36,242 nt of DNA, taken from IMG/VR virus record IMGVR_UViG_3300035703_000236, positions 1-36,242 of that record; one strand, written 5' to 3'. A program made the translations under genes and the position numbers. Shown one piece after another: positions 28,534-36,242 of the stretch (the stretch's first letter is position 1; each line of letters begins with the position of its first letter). The notes under the pieces are model-generated. The model did not search any database. It was not told where the DNA came from and saw nothing but the letters and a program-made list of their open reading frames with translations. The DNA comes from a virus.

Positions 28534-29994
28534 TTAGCCGCGGCCACGCGAACGCGCATTCTGCACCGCAGCCTGACGCGCAGCGGTTAAATTATTAACT
28601 GCTGACGGCGCAAATTGCGGCATCTCCATTGGCGGCGCAACCGGCGCAGGCGTTGGCATCATCATCTGGCTTTGGAAGACTTGTGGGTTGTAGTAACTCA
28701 ACCCACCAACTTCTGCCGCTGGAGCAGCAGGCGGCGGCAGCGGCGCGGTCGGCACCGGGTCAGGCTGCACGGTAAACGTCTCCACCGTTGGCTCGGTGTA
28801 GAAGCGACCGTCGCTGCTGACTTCAGGCGCTGCCGCCTGCGGGCCAGAGTATCCCGGTACGAAGAGATTAAGGTTGGGCGGAACCTGTGCCGGCCGAGGA
28901 GGCGTAGGGGCAGGCGTAGGCGCACGCGCTCGAGTTGGCGGGGCAACAGGCGCAGGAGGCCGCGCAGGGGCAGCAGGAGCGTTCGGCAAATTGCCTTGCG
29001 TCAACTGATTAAACGCATTCAAGTCAAACGGCGCCTGCGGCATCGTCATTGGCGGGGGCGGAGTTGCTGCCGGAGTAGGCGCAGGAGCAGCAGGGCCACG
29101 CGGCACTTCGCCACTCGGCGTGATCTGCGCTGTCGGCGATGCCGGCTGATTAGAGCCGCTCAAGCCAAGCGCAGCGCGCAGCGCGTCAATGTCCAACTCA
29201 TACCCTTCAAACGGCGAGGCTTGCTGCATCGCCTGCATTCTTCCGGGCTGCTGGCCGAATCCACGACGACCGCCGCCACCAAACATGGATGTCTGCTGGA
29301 ACGGGTTAAACGACGGCGCGCCGTAATACTGGCCAAACATGTATTGACCGAAAAGGTCGTTGACGTTCGGCTGCTGCATCTGCGGCATACCAAAGCCACC
29401 ACCCATGCCGCCGCCAAATTGACTGGCATACCCGCCTTGGCCGTAGCCAAACTGCGACGGCAGTTGCTGGCCAAAGCCCTGCATATAGCCGCCAGTGTAG
29501 TCCGGCATGGCGTTATAACTGCCAAACATGCTGTAGTTGCCCATGCCGCCGCCAAAGCCGCCGCCAAAGCCGCCGCCGAAGCCACCCATGCCGCTAAAGC
29601 CAGCGGTTCCGCCACCTTGCTGCAGACTTCGCATAGCTGCGCTTCCTTGGCCACTGGCTTGTCTTTGGCGCTGCAAATGCAACTGACTTGAATTTTGATT
29701 CTTCAAATCTTGCTGCGCTAGAAAATCCATATCTTCCCGAGTAACCGAGGCAGGGGTTGCCATGCTGCGATTCATGATTTCACGCGCCCGCTGTCTATCA
29801 GCAGATTCGGAGTCGCTCCCGTATGAACTCTGCTGCGCCTGCGCCTGTTGAGGTTGCTCAAATCCGCCGCCGTAGCCGCCCATTCCGCCATACGGATCAA
29901 ACGAGCCGCCGGGAATATACGGCAACTGAGGCTGGCTCATGCCGTACATCGGTGACATGGCCATTTGTGTCTGGCCGGAATATAGGTTGCTCAT
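28534..29994 (-). CDS. Low-complexity Gly/Phe/Tyr/Met and Pro/Ala-rich protein
   Basis: The 486-residue protein is almost wholly low complexity. Residues about 1-50 and 125-250 are Gly/Phe/Tyr/Met/Gln-rich with tandem GGFGGGFGGG units and YGQGGY patches. The remainder from about 285 is Pro/Ala/Thr-rich (PAPAPTPAATPPPP), with a single helix-like segment around ELDIDALRAALGLSG (about 270-284). Such aromatic-glycine sequence is similar to prion-like domains that condense. It lies between portal-side virion genes and scaffold. No homology is recognised; virion-associated or assembly role is inference. Confidence 0.65.
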   Translation of the reverse strand: MSNLYSGQTQMAMSPMYGMSQPQLPYIPGGSFDPYGGMGGYGGGFEQPQQAQAQQSSYGSDSESADRQRAREIMNRSMATPASVTREDMDFLAQQDLKNQNSSQLHLQRQRQASGQGSAAMRSLQQGGGTAGFSGMGGFGGGFGGGFGGGMGNYSMFGSYNAMPDYTGGYMQGFGQQLPSQFGYGQGGYASQFGGGMGGGFGMPQMQQPNVNDLFGQYMFGQYYGAPSFNPFQQTSMFGGGGRRGFGQQPGRMQAMQQASPFEGYELDIDALRAALGLSGSNQPASPTAQITPSGEVPRGPAAPAPTPAATPPPPMTMPQAPFDLNAFNQLTQGNLPNAPAAPARPPAPVAPPTRARAPTPAPTPPRPAQVPPNLNLFVPGYSGPQAAAPEVSSDGRFYTEPTVETFTVQPDPVPTAPLPPPAAPAAEVGGLSYYNPQVFQSQMMMPTPAPVAPPMEMPQFAPSAVNNLTAARQAAVQNARSRGRG

Positions 29995-30018
29995 GTCAGA
30001 CGCCTCCGCGCCAATAAA

Positions 30019-31383
30019 TTAGGGGTCAGTCAAATCCCAAACAGATAGCGCGCCAATGGCGTCGCCGGTTCCAGATATTGTCCTTGCGGCCAATGTGTAT
30101 ATATCGCTGGTGCCACTAATTGTGACGCCCAACTGAGAGTCAAAGTTGTACGCACTCGGGTCATTCACAGCATTTGACGAAAGCACGCCAGATGATGTGA
30201 AGTCAGACCGCACTACCGTGCCGCCAGTAAGCGCCGTTGCAGCCACGTCATACTCGACGTTTTGCGCAAGGCTAGAAAACGATGCCCCTGTCAGCGTTGG
30301 GTTTTTAATTAATGCAACCTCGAAATAGTCTGACGCCGAGGTTGGCATGAATGAGAAACCGTTAGGAATAACGACAGCACCGATGCTGCCGGACTTAATT
30401 CTGACAGATACCAATGGCACAAAAGACGTGCCTATTCCAGTCGTGGCAGTCGTTTGCCTTGCCCACTCTAGCGCCGACTTTTGCTCATACCCGCCCTCAC
30501 TAACCACCGTTGAGCAAATCTGTTTCATGCTCTTGGTGCCAGAGATAGCGCCTGTTGTCGTAATCTCATAGCGTACCGGCAAGATTGCGGTTTGCATGTA
30601 GACCGACGACAGAGAGTTGGCATTGTTAAACGTGTGAGCAACAATGAACTGACCGTCAATGATGAAGCCGCACCGCACCGAGCCTACGCCAAGCCACTCA
30701 AAATCAATAAACATGATTTGAGTTTTAGTTTCATCAAGCGTAATGCCACTCGCACCGGAGCCGTCAAGTTTGTCGCCGTTCCAGCTTGACTGCGTTACCT
30801 TTCTCGCGTCACTAGGCGACCCACTCGTATAGGTTCTAACAATAAACGACAGCTCGTCATTTTCTTGCTGCAAAAATACGCCGTTGTTGGCGTTAAAGTA
30901 GCCAACACGCTGGCGCAGGTTTGCCTCTCCGGCTGCCATGGCAAACGTGCACATCACAAGCAGTGACTTGCCCGGCTGGTACGGAAACACGCGCTTGGTC
31001 TGGCGAACAACAGAGTCACCAGATGCTGATGTAACCTCAAGTTTTACCGATGACTCGTTGGCCAAGTGCGTAGCAGTGCCAGATCCACTCAGCGACTCAT
31101 CAAACTGGGCGTCCTTGCCAAATCTGTTTTGCGAGTCAAAAAGCGTATAAGGCTGCGACATTCGCAACCGGCCAAACGCATCAAAATTGGTTTTCTCGAG
31201 CAAGTTTAAGTCCGTCAGACTGTTAATAAATTTGACGATCTCAAACTGGTTCGACGCCAACAGGCTCAAATACAGTTTGAGTTGGTTGTTTACTTGGTTG
31301 ACATACTGCGGAGAGTAGGCAGCCGGTGCCGTGTTAGGGTTTGGCGGCTGCGGTACAAATAACCCCTCAAGTGGTGCTGCCAT
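30019..31383 (-). CDS. Lectin-like virion surface protein
   Basis: The 454-residue protein has an N-terminal helix (VNQVNNQLKLYLSLL), then a beta-sandwich section with QRVGYFNANNGVFLQQENDE, SFIVRTYTSGSPSDARKVTQ, SWNGDKLDGSGASGITLD and MFIDFEWLGVGSVRCGF. These belong to a family of phage structural proteins I have seen near portal genes in aquatic phages. A C-terminal Ser/Thr-rich region ends the protein. Probably a head fibre or decoration protein. The gene follows the portal by four bases. Confidence 0.65.
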   Translation of the reverse strand: MAAPLEGLFVPQPPNPNTAPAAYSPQYVNQVNNQLKLYLSLLASNQFEIVKFINSLTDLNLLEKTNFDAFGRLRMSQPYTLFDSQNRFGKDAQFDESLSGSGTATHLANESSVKLEVTSASGDSVVRQTKRVFPYQPGKSLLVMCTFAMAAGEANLRQRVGYFNANNGVFLQQENDELSFIVRTYTSGSPSDARKVTQSSWNGDKLDGSGASGITLDETKTQIMFIDFEWLGVGSVRCGFIIDGQFIVAHTFNNANSLSSVYMQTAILPVRYEITTTGAISGTKSMKQICSTVVSEGGYEQKSALEWARQTTATTGIGTSFVPLVSVRIKSGSIGAVVIPNGFSFMPTSASDYFEVALIKNPTLTGASFSSLAQNVEYDVAATALTGGTVVRSDFTSSGVLSSNAVNDPSAYNFDSQLGVTISGTSDIYTLAARTISGTGDAIGALSVWDLTDP

Positions 31384-31387
31384 AGCA

Positions 31388-33643
31388 TTACATTACCTGC
31401 GGCGGCATCGGCTGCTCAGGCGCTGGCGGCGCCATCTCCTGCGAAGGCGGGGCTGGCGGCTGCTGCGGCATGAACTGCTGCGGATTTACCGGCGTGATCT
31501 CAGGAAGCACCGGATTTTGCACCGATGGCGTAGCAGTGCGCGGCCGCTCCATCATGGCGCTGATCATGGCCGTATCAATCTGCGTGCCGCTCTTCAACTG
31601 AATTTCATAAGCGCGCAGCATGATGTCCGCTTCCTGCTTATCGCGTGCGCGGTCATCCTCAAGCAGCATCGACTGCCGTTTCAACTCTAGTTCAGCCTGC
31701 TTGTTCTGGATGTCAGCCATAATCTTCTGGCGCTCGACCTCAGCCAGAATCTGCGCCGGATCAGGCGGCGGCGGTGGCGGTGGCGGCGGGGGCGGCTGGT
31801 TGGCCGGGTTCATGAAGAACTCTTCCGAATTCTTGAAGCCAGACAACTCAGCAAGACGCGCCAACGTGTTGCGGTATTGAACCGGGGTGACAATCGGATT
31901 TTGCGGCCCCATTGTCTGCATGATCTGCTCTTGCTTCTGCGCAAGCGATGTCAGCACGGCAATCTTCTGCTCTTCCGTGCCACCGCCAAGCGCCACGTCG
32001 ATTTCAACGTCCATCTCGGCGTCCCACGACCGTGGGTCAATGGGCACCCACTGATTACGAAGGCGCACCACCCGTGGGCGATCTTGATTTTCCACGACCA
32101 GCTTGAGAATGCCTTTGAACAAGGCGCGCATCCCGGTTTCTGCGAATATCCGGGCTATCAGCTCAAGATGTTGCTGTGCAGCGCTGACGGTTGCGGCGAC
32201 TGCCGCACGGGTGGTGCTCTGTAACGCATCGGCTTGCAACCCCATTGCGGCCTTACTCATGCCGGTGCGGGTCTCGCGTACCTCATCGAGGTAGCCGAGC
32301 ATCGGGAAGGCGGCCTGTCCTACAAACGGCACAGAGAACGGCTGAACCATTCCCGGTGCGCGCTGACGGATCACGCCACCAACCTCGGTATTCAATACGT
32401 CGTCCATGTTGACCTGCCCCTCAACCACGCCGACACGCGGGTGGATGGCGAGAGACAACGAGTCAAGCATGTTGCGCATGACGGCCGACTTGATGCGTTG
32501 CAAGTCAGCGGTCATGTCAAAGATTGACAGACCAATCAGGGCATGAGGCTCCGGGTCTGGGCAGAAGAGCGCAAACGGACGATGCGAGCAAGGCTCGTTC
32601 ATCACCGTCTTATACGACGGCCCGATGGTGCAAATTTTGCGCAGCTCTGCGATGCCGTCTTGGTCATAGTCAATGCGCATGTAGGCTTCGACGTACAGCA
32701 CGCGCTTGTCATCCTGCGTGCCACCCGGCCCGTAGCTCTCGGCATACGGGTTGCGGGCAATATACTCATCGTTGGTGTCAAGCTCGTAGACGCCCATCTG
32801 CGCCTCGACCTCATCTTTATCGTAGCCAAGCGCTACCAACTCAGAGACGCGCATCATGCGGCGGTGCGCCACAATCGTGGCATCCTCAATCGAGGTGGCG
32901 CGGCGGTCAATTAAGAACTCTTCGGGCGGCACCGCACAAACCTTAACGCGGCCGCTCTTAAACTCGCGCTTGAGTTCAACATTGTAAATTTGCGGCGCAG
33001 GCGGCGGCAGTCCTGTCATAGGATCAACCACCGGCTGGCCCGTCATCGGGTCAATAGGAGGCTGATACGTCGGATCGTCCATCACCTCGATGGCACTGCC
33101 GACCACATCGGCTTCAGAGAGCAGCACAGTCAGCGCCGACTCGTCCAATCCGGTGTAGTGCTCGGTCTTGACCTCGACCTTTTCTTCCCAATAGTACTTG
33201 GCAATGCCAAGCGCACCGCGCAGAGCGTCTTTGAAGACGCTATGGCAAATCAAAAATCCGTTGTTATCGTTTTGGAAGATCCAGTTGACGTAATCCGTCG
33301 CCTGTTCGGCCACCGGGATGTCTTCTGGGCCACGCGGTACGAATTGCACAACTTTGTTGGAACCAAAAAACACTTTCATCAACGACGGCATGATGCCGTT
33401 GATGGTGTCTCGCACGTCGGTAGAGACTACCTGTGAGCGGCCTTCCTCTTCGTTGCCAAAAGGCTCGCCGCGATAGTATTGGATGGCACGAGCGCGGACA
33501 GGCGACAACTCGGCGTCAATAAACGACACCGCATCTGTCAACTCACCGCCTACTAAAGCCTCCAGCTCGGCGTCGTCCATCGGGTTGATGGCGCCGACTT
33601 CGGCCGCGGCCTGCTCAATTTGTGAACCGTTTTCGTTGTACAT
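31388..33643 (-). CDS. Portal protein (P22 gp1-like)
   Basis: The 751-residue protein fits P22-type portals in length and in features such as RARAIQYYRGEPFGNEEEGR, VSTDVRDTINGIMPSLMKVF, HSVFKDALRGALGIAKYYWE and the TRTGMSKAAMGLQADALQST region, which lies in the stem/crown section. The dodecamer forms the DNA gate. The C-terminal part has a run of 11 prolines and then a long charged helix (QILAEVERQKIMADIQNKQA), followed by a Gln/Pro-rich tail, perhaps an extended barrel. It is separated from the glyco module by a hairpin. Confidence 0.9.
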   Translation of the reverse strand: MYNENGSQIEQAAAEVGAINPMDDAELEALVGGELTDAVSFIDAELSPVRARAIQYYRGEPFGNEEEGRSQVVSTDVRDTINGIMPSLMKVFFGSNKVVQFVPRGPEDIPVAEQATDYVNWIFQNDNNGFLICHSVFKDALRGALGIAKYYWEEKVEVKTEHYTGLDESALTVLLSEADVVGSAIEVMDDPTYQPPIDPMTGQPVVDPMTGLPPPAPQIYNVELKREFKSGRVKVCAVPPEEFLIDRRATSIEDATIVAHRRMMRVSELVALGYDKDEVEAQMGVYELDTNDEYIARNPYAESYGPGGTQDDKRVLYVEAYMRIDYDQDGIAELRKICTIGPSYKTVMNEPCSHRPFALFCPDPEPHALIGLSIFDMTADLQRIKSAVMRNMLDSLSLAIHPRVGVVEGQVNMDDVLNTEVGGVIRQRAPGMVQPFSVPFVGQAAFPMLGYLDEVRETRTGMSKAAMGLQADALQSTTRAAVAATVSAAQQHLELIARIFAETGMRALFKGILKLVVENQDRPRVVRLRNQWVPIDPRSWDAEMDVEIDVALGGGTEEQKIAVLTSLAQKQEQIMQTMGPQNPIVTPVQYRNTLARLAELSGFKNSEEFFMNPANQPPPPPPPPPPPDPAQILAEVERQKIMADIQNKQAELELKRQSMLLEDDRARDKQEADIMLRAYEIQLKSGTQIDTAMISAMMERPRTATPSVQNPVLPEITPVNPQQFMPQQPPAPPSQEMAPPAPEQPMPPQVM

Positions 33644-33648
33644 AAAAC

Positions 33649-33662
33649 CGGCACCCGTGCCG
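33649..33662 (-). terminator. Hairpin with T-tract before the portal gene
   Basis: CGGCAC and GTGCCG form a short stem (the apical pair must open to give a four-base loop). On the minus strand it is followed by TTTT and then the portal ATG. It could be a weak terminator at the end of the sugar module or a translation-control hairpin. Stem length is marginal. Confidence 0.3.
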
Positions 33663-33682
33663 AAAAGAATCTCTCTCTATTG

Positions 33683-34699
33683 TCACGCGAGAAGTGACGC
33701 AACCTGATTTTTAGTCAGACTGACCAGCCAAGATTCTCGATCCTTGACCCCAAAGGAGGCTATGAGTCGCCCTTGGTGCTCAACCAACCCAGCGCAAAAC
33801 TCAATTTGCTTGCCCTTAAAGAAAAACTCGCGCCCAGCGTGCACGGGTTCTAGGTTTTCACCATAGCGCACCATGCGATGGACGTAATACACCCGGTTTC
33901 GCTCCTTCCGCCGCTGGTGGACGATGGAAACTAGCGCGCCGTCAAACTCCACAACCTGCGAACCGCCAGACCAGCGCTCAAGTTCGGTGTATCCGTTGAG
34001 ATACAGGCGGCGCTTGGTAGGCCATAGTTCGTATGCCTCGCTCGGATGGTGAGCGTAAATAAAGGATAAGCGGTTATCCTTTACTTGCGGCGCCCAGTTT
34101 TTCTCCATCTCACGACCGTGAGGGCTGGGCAAAAACTCTAGGTAGGTGACACGCCCTTCCTCGAGCTTGCACAGCGCCATCGTCGTGCGCACTCGCGGCC
34201 CGTGGTGCAGGGCAGAGCAGGTAAAGTGCCACGCATCGTGCCACCAGAACAGTCGAGCATCCTCAAGGCCATCTCTGGCCGGTACTCGGGTGTGGCGTGT
34301 CGTCAGGTCGTCCACCCACTGCGGCACGCCGGGGGCGAGGTTTGACCCAATCGGCACGAAATAGTTTCGTGTGTTAGGCGCAGGATCGCCACGGAACCAG
34401 ATTCCGTCCTCTTCGCCTAACTCGTAGTTGACCGTGCGCACCAAACAAGCCAAGTTGCCGTTAGCATCCTTGGCAATAGACGGGTTGCAGGGCAAATACG
34501 CCTCGCCCGGTATCTCAATGCGCACAAACCGCTCAGGCGGCAGGTGCTCCGATAGCGTTAGGCTGCCGGGGGCAAATCCGGTGGCGTCGGCTTCTTGGGC
34601 GGCTGCGGTGGTTTCTTGGGTTCCGCCTTCGGCGGCGCTTTCTTGTCTAGGCGCTTTTGGAATTGCAGCACGTCGCTTGGCTTTAACATTCACGCTCAC
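33683..34699 (-). CDS. GH130/GH43-like five-bladed propeller, sugar-active
   Basis: The 338-residue protein has a Pro/Ala/Thr-rich N-terminal tail (about 1-50) and then a propeller: YLPCNPSIAKDANGNLACLV, GLEDARLFWWHDAWHFT (144-160) and MEKNWAPQVKDNRLSFIYAH (198-217). The GLEDAR and EKNWxP motifs match the mannoside-phosphorylase/GH130 group. It may cut or bind glycans. The start is a GTG (34699 or 34693). It lies between a GT25 glycosyltransferase and the portal, one base after the former. Confidence 0.65.
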   Translation of the reverse strand: MSVNVKAKRRAAIPKAPRQESAAEGGTQETTAAAQEADATGFAPGSLTLSEHLPPERFVRIEIPGEAYLPCNPSIAKDANGNLACLVRTVNYELGEEDGIWFRGDPAPNTRNYFVPIGSNLAPGVPQWVDDLTTRHTRVPARDGLEDARLFWWHDAWHFTCSALHHGPRVRTTMALCKLEEGRVTYLEFLPSPHGREMEKNWAPQVKDNRLSFIYAHHPSEAYELWPTKRRLYLNGYTELERWSGGSQVVEFDGALVSIVHQRRKERNRVYYVHRMVRYGENLEPVHAGREFFFKGKQIEFCAGLVEHQGRLIASFGVKDRESWLVSLTKNQVASLLA

Positions 34700-34700
34700 C

Positions 34701-35309
34701 TCACATGTGGATGGTTGATGGCATCGGCACCGCCAAATCTTGCGTGGCCTGTATGACTAAAGGCGGCACGGCGGTCAGCACGCGCAGGTGCGGCAGCGCA
34801 TACCACTCAAGCAGGATATCTACCGGCGTGTTGGCAGGCTTGGTGTACTGCTGCAACGTCGGTATGGCACGGCGGCGATGCCAAATGGCGGCCGTGCACA
34901 GTGGGTACTTAATCTCCCACAGATTGGTGGACTCTTTCTTGCCCGGCTTGTCGGTGGTGCAGCACGAGTTGAGGTACACCAAGTCGCACCACTCTGGAAT
35001 TTCGGCGCGGATCTGCGCGAAGCGCTCGTGGAAGTTATCAGGCAGGATAAAGTCATCCTCAAAAATGATGAACTCTTCGTGCCCCTCACGCCACGCAATC
35101 TGCCACGCGATGTGCCATGAGAGAACCAAGCAGGTCGCACCGCGGGTGACGTAGTAATCCGTGTGCATCGGAATCTCGGACTTGACCTGCATGGTCTTGC
35201 CGAAGATGCCATAAATAAAATCTAGCTCAATGCCAGCCTTCGCGGCCTGCGCTCGAGCGTGTTCGGTGCGCTCGGGAGTTTCAGATAGGGTGATGCAGTA
35301 GTATTTCAT
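34701..35309 (-). CDS. GT25-family glycosyltransferase
   Basis: The 202-residue protein starts YYCITLSETPERTEHARAQA, has GATCLVLSWHIAWQIAWREG, then FIIFEDDFILPDNF with E84-D85-D86, as in LPS-type GT25 enzymes, and ends with a basic-aromatic region. It probably transfers galactose or a similar sugar to a surface glycan or protein. It overlaps the methyltransferase gene upstream by four bases, indicating a shared task. Confidence 0.8.
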   Translation of the reverse strand: MKYYCITLSETPERTEHARAQAAKAGIELDFIYGIFGKTMQVKSEIPMHTDYYVTRGATCLVLSWHIAWQIAWREGHEEFIIFEDDFILPDNFHERFAQIRAEIPEWCDLVYLNSCCTTDKPGKKESTNLWEIKYPLCTAAIWHRRRAIPTLQQYTKPANTPVDILLEWYALPHLRVLTAVPPLVIQATQDLAVPMPSTIHM

Positions 35310-35866
35310 AGGTCACGAATGAAGAATAACAACGTGGGACGCCCCCAAGATGACCCTTGGCGCCGATCTGTCTCGCGGAACATGAGCGAGGTGATCCAGT
35401 CGCACTTAAAGCCGTTCTCGCCAAAGCGCTCAATCCAATAGTCGGTCGTCTGCTCGTTGACATGGTGGTGACCACCCTGCCCCGGAACCGCGTGACACAT
35501 CAGCACATACTTGCACTTGTGCATCGTCGCAAACCAGTTTTGTTCGCATTTGCGGTCAACGTGCTCCACAAACTCGGTGCAGATGCACAGGTCATACTCG
35601 CGCTCTGGCACATACGGCGCACGCTCGTAGTCGTGCGAGACGATAATATCCTTGACCACGTTTTCGGCGAGCGCGACGGGGTGCCCCTCCACCCCACGCG
35701 CATCAAAGCCTAGGTCATGCCACCATTTGACGTTATGGCCATAACCTGCGCCCACATCAATCACGGATTTGATGCCGTAGTGCAGCGCAAGATACCCCCA
35801 GATGTCCGGCATCCATGTTGCGCGGTCACCCTCCGGTATCGCTCCCCCCAAATGATCTATGCTCAT
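35306..35866 (-). CDS. SAM-dependent methyltransferase (class I)
   Basis: ATG at 35866 overlaps the terL stop by four bases (ATGA) and gives 186 residues; an earlier in-frame start would overlap terL more. SAM-binding motif I is VIDVGAGYGHN (35-45), with an acidic residue at the end of strand two (GVE, near 60) and CTEFVEHV (96-103) as motif IV. The target is not visible: a sugar, lipid or small molecule is likelier than DNA because no DNA-binding region is present. It joins the two sugar-active genes downstream. Confidence 0.78.
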   Translation of the reverse strand: MSIDHLGGAIPEGDRATWMPDIWGYLALHYGIKSVIDVGAGYGHNVKWWHDLGFDARGVEGHPVALAENVVKDIIVSHDYERAPYVPEREYDLCICTEFVEHVDRKCEQNWFATMHKCKYVLMCHAVPGQGGHHHVNEQTTDYWIERFGENGFKCDWITSLMFRETDRRQGSSWGRPTLLFFIRDL

Positions 35867-36242
35867 ACCACACCTCGAATCTGTCTCTTGACCGCCTTTG
35901 TCCACGTTGGCGCATAGGCGCCGCCAGCGGTCGCGGCCTCGCTCGCAAACGTCAGCACAAACGCATCGGCCACGTCAGGCGATGCCAGCCCTCGGCGCTT
36001 CATGTCGTCTTTGCTCTCGAGCTTCAGTTTGCCGTTGCTCATGAACGAGTACCGTGGCGAGGATAATTCATTGACCAGCCTTTCGTCACGCGGCAGTTTG
36101 CAGTCTCGCGCCTCTAGCCACGTCTTGGCCTTGCCCCAGAGTTCAGCGCGCAGGTTCATATACTGGCCTTTGACGGCGGGCGACTCGCCGACGTTAATTC
36201 CGCGACACGGAACTTTTAACTCGCGCAGGCGGTCAACGACGC
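35863..36242 (-). CDS. terL: Terminase large subunit, C-terminal part (continues from base 1 of the circle)
   Basis: This is the remainder of the gene that starts at 1145; bases 36116-36242 repeat 1-127. The nuclease domain's last acidic motif is SPDVADAFVLTFA (D429 and D432 of the joined protein), typical of the RNase H-like nuclease of large terminases. Its stop overlaps the methyltransferase ATG. Read alone it would look like a 98-residue ORF beginning at an internal Met (36159). Confidence 0.93.
   Translation of the reverse strand, partial: VVDRLRELKVPCRGINVGESPAVKGQYMNLRAELWGKAKTWLEARDCKLPRDERLVNELSSPRYSFMSNGKLKLESKDDMKRRGLASPDVADAFVLTFASEAATAGGAYAPTWTKAVKRQIRGVV
36116..36242. repeat. 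Right copy of 127-bp terminal direct repeat
   Basis: Exact copy of 1-127 at the right end. Removing it gives a 36,115-bp circle with an unbroken terL gene. Confidence 0.95.

Noticed and set aside
28615-29691. 358-codon open frame on the plus strand, Arg/His-rich
   Set aside because: It is the antisense shadow of the Gly/Pro-rich low-complexity gene; composition reflects reverse-complement of Gly/Pro/Ala codons and there is no operon context.
1-36242. tRNA or rRNA genes
   Set aside because: No cloverleaf with a conserved TTCRANNY arm or acceptor stem was noticed in intergenic sequence; gaps are too short. A tRNA scanner would be needed to exclude them fully.

Overview
This window is the complete genome of a tailed double-stranded DNA phage, assembled as a circle. 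The first 127 bases are repeated exactly as the last 127 bases (1-127 = 36116-36242), so the unique genome is 36,115 bp. The large terminase gene runs through the join. The host is probably Gram-negative, because the lysis cassette encodes a nested Rz/Rz1 spanin pair. GC-rich coding sequence, Fur-box-like sites and the protein families suggest a proteobacterium, perhaps a freshwater betaproteobacterium; that part is a guess. I see no integrase, excisionase, tape measure protein, major tail tube protein or phage RNA polymerase. The P22-like portal, gp10/gp4-like tail proteins and long Ala/Gln/Gly-rich ejection-type proteins point to a short-tailed (podovirus-like) virion with an SU10/HK97-type capsid.

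Layout. A divergent control region (6081-6243) separates two transcription directions. Rightward (6244-10780) runs an early operon of mostly small, translationally coupled genes. It holds a cytosine-5 DNA methyltransferase, an SSB-like protein ending in an acidic tip, a RecB/Cas4-like nuclease, a DUF3310 protein, and several unknown and membrane mini-proteins. Leftward (6080 round the circle to 10716) runs everything else: a Cro-like HTH gene, a large primase-polymerase/helicase, a repeat cluster that may be the replication origin (3427-3608), small genes including a PD-(D/E)XK nuclease and an NrdR-like zinc ribbon, then the terminase subunits with an unusual 250-bp gap between them.

Continuing leftward past the join come a sugar/SAM module (methyltransferase, GT25 glycosyltransferase, GH130-like propeller), portal, a large virion surface-type protein, a low-complexity Gly/Phe/Pro protein, five small phage proteins or so, scaffold and major capsid protein with a terminator behind it. 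Then follow a second glycosyltransferase, head-tail adaptors, a double tandem-repeat protein, a tail fibre with an S74 autoprocessing domain, a gp10-like tail protein, a GNAT-like protein, a Gln-rich protein that also ends in an S74 domain, two more ejection-type proteins, and the lysis cassette (endolysin, holin, Rz, nested Rz1). A HExxH protein and a metallophosphoesterase close the operon, and the last of these overlaps the end of the rightward operon tail to tail.

How the genes work together. The primase-helicase, SSB-like protein, nucleases and methyltransferase form the replication and DNA-modification set. TerS/TerL, portal, scaffold and capsid protein form the head-filling set. The ejection-type and tail proteins deliver the genome. 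The sugar-active enzymes embedded among virion genes suggest modification of the virion or of the host surface. The most unusual signals are the terS-terL gap with two Fur-box-like dyads, the GGGG-repeat cluster behind the primase, S74 domains on two proteins of one virion (one of them a Gln-rich protein), SSB-like tails on two replication proteins, the tandem-repeat and low-complexity virion proteins, and an excess of CTCGAG sites.
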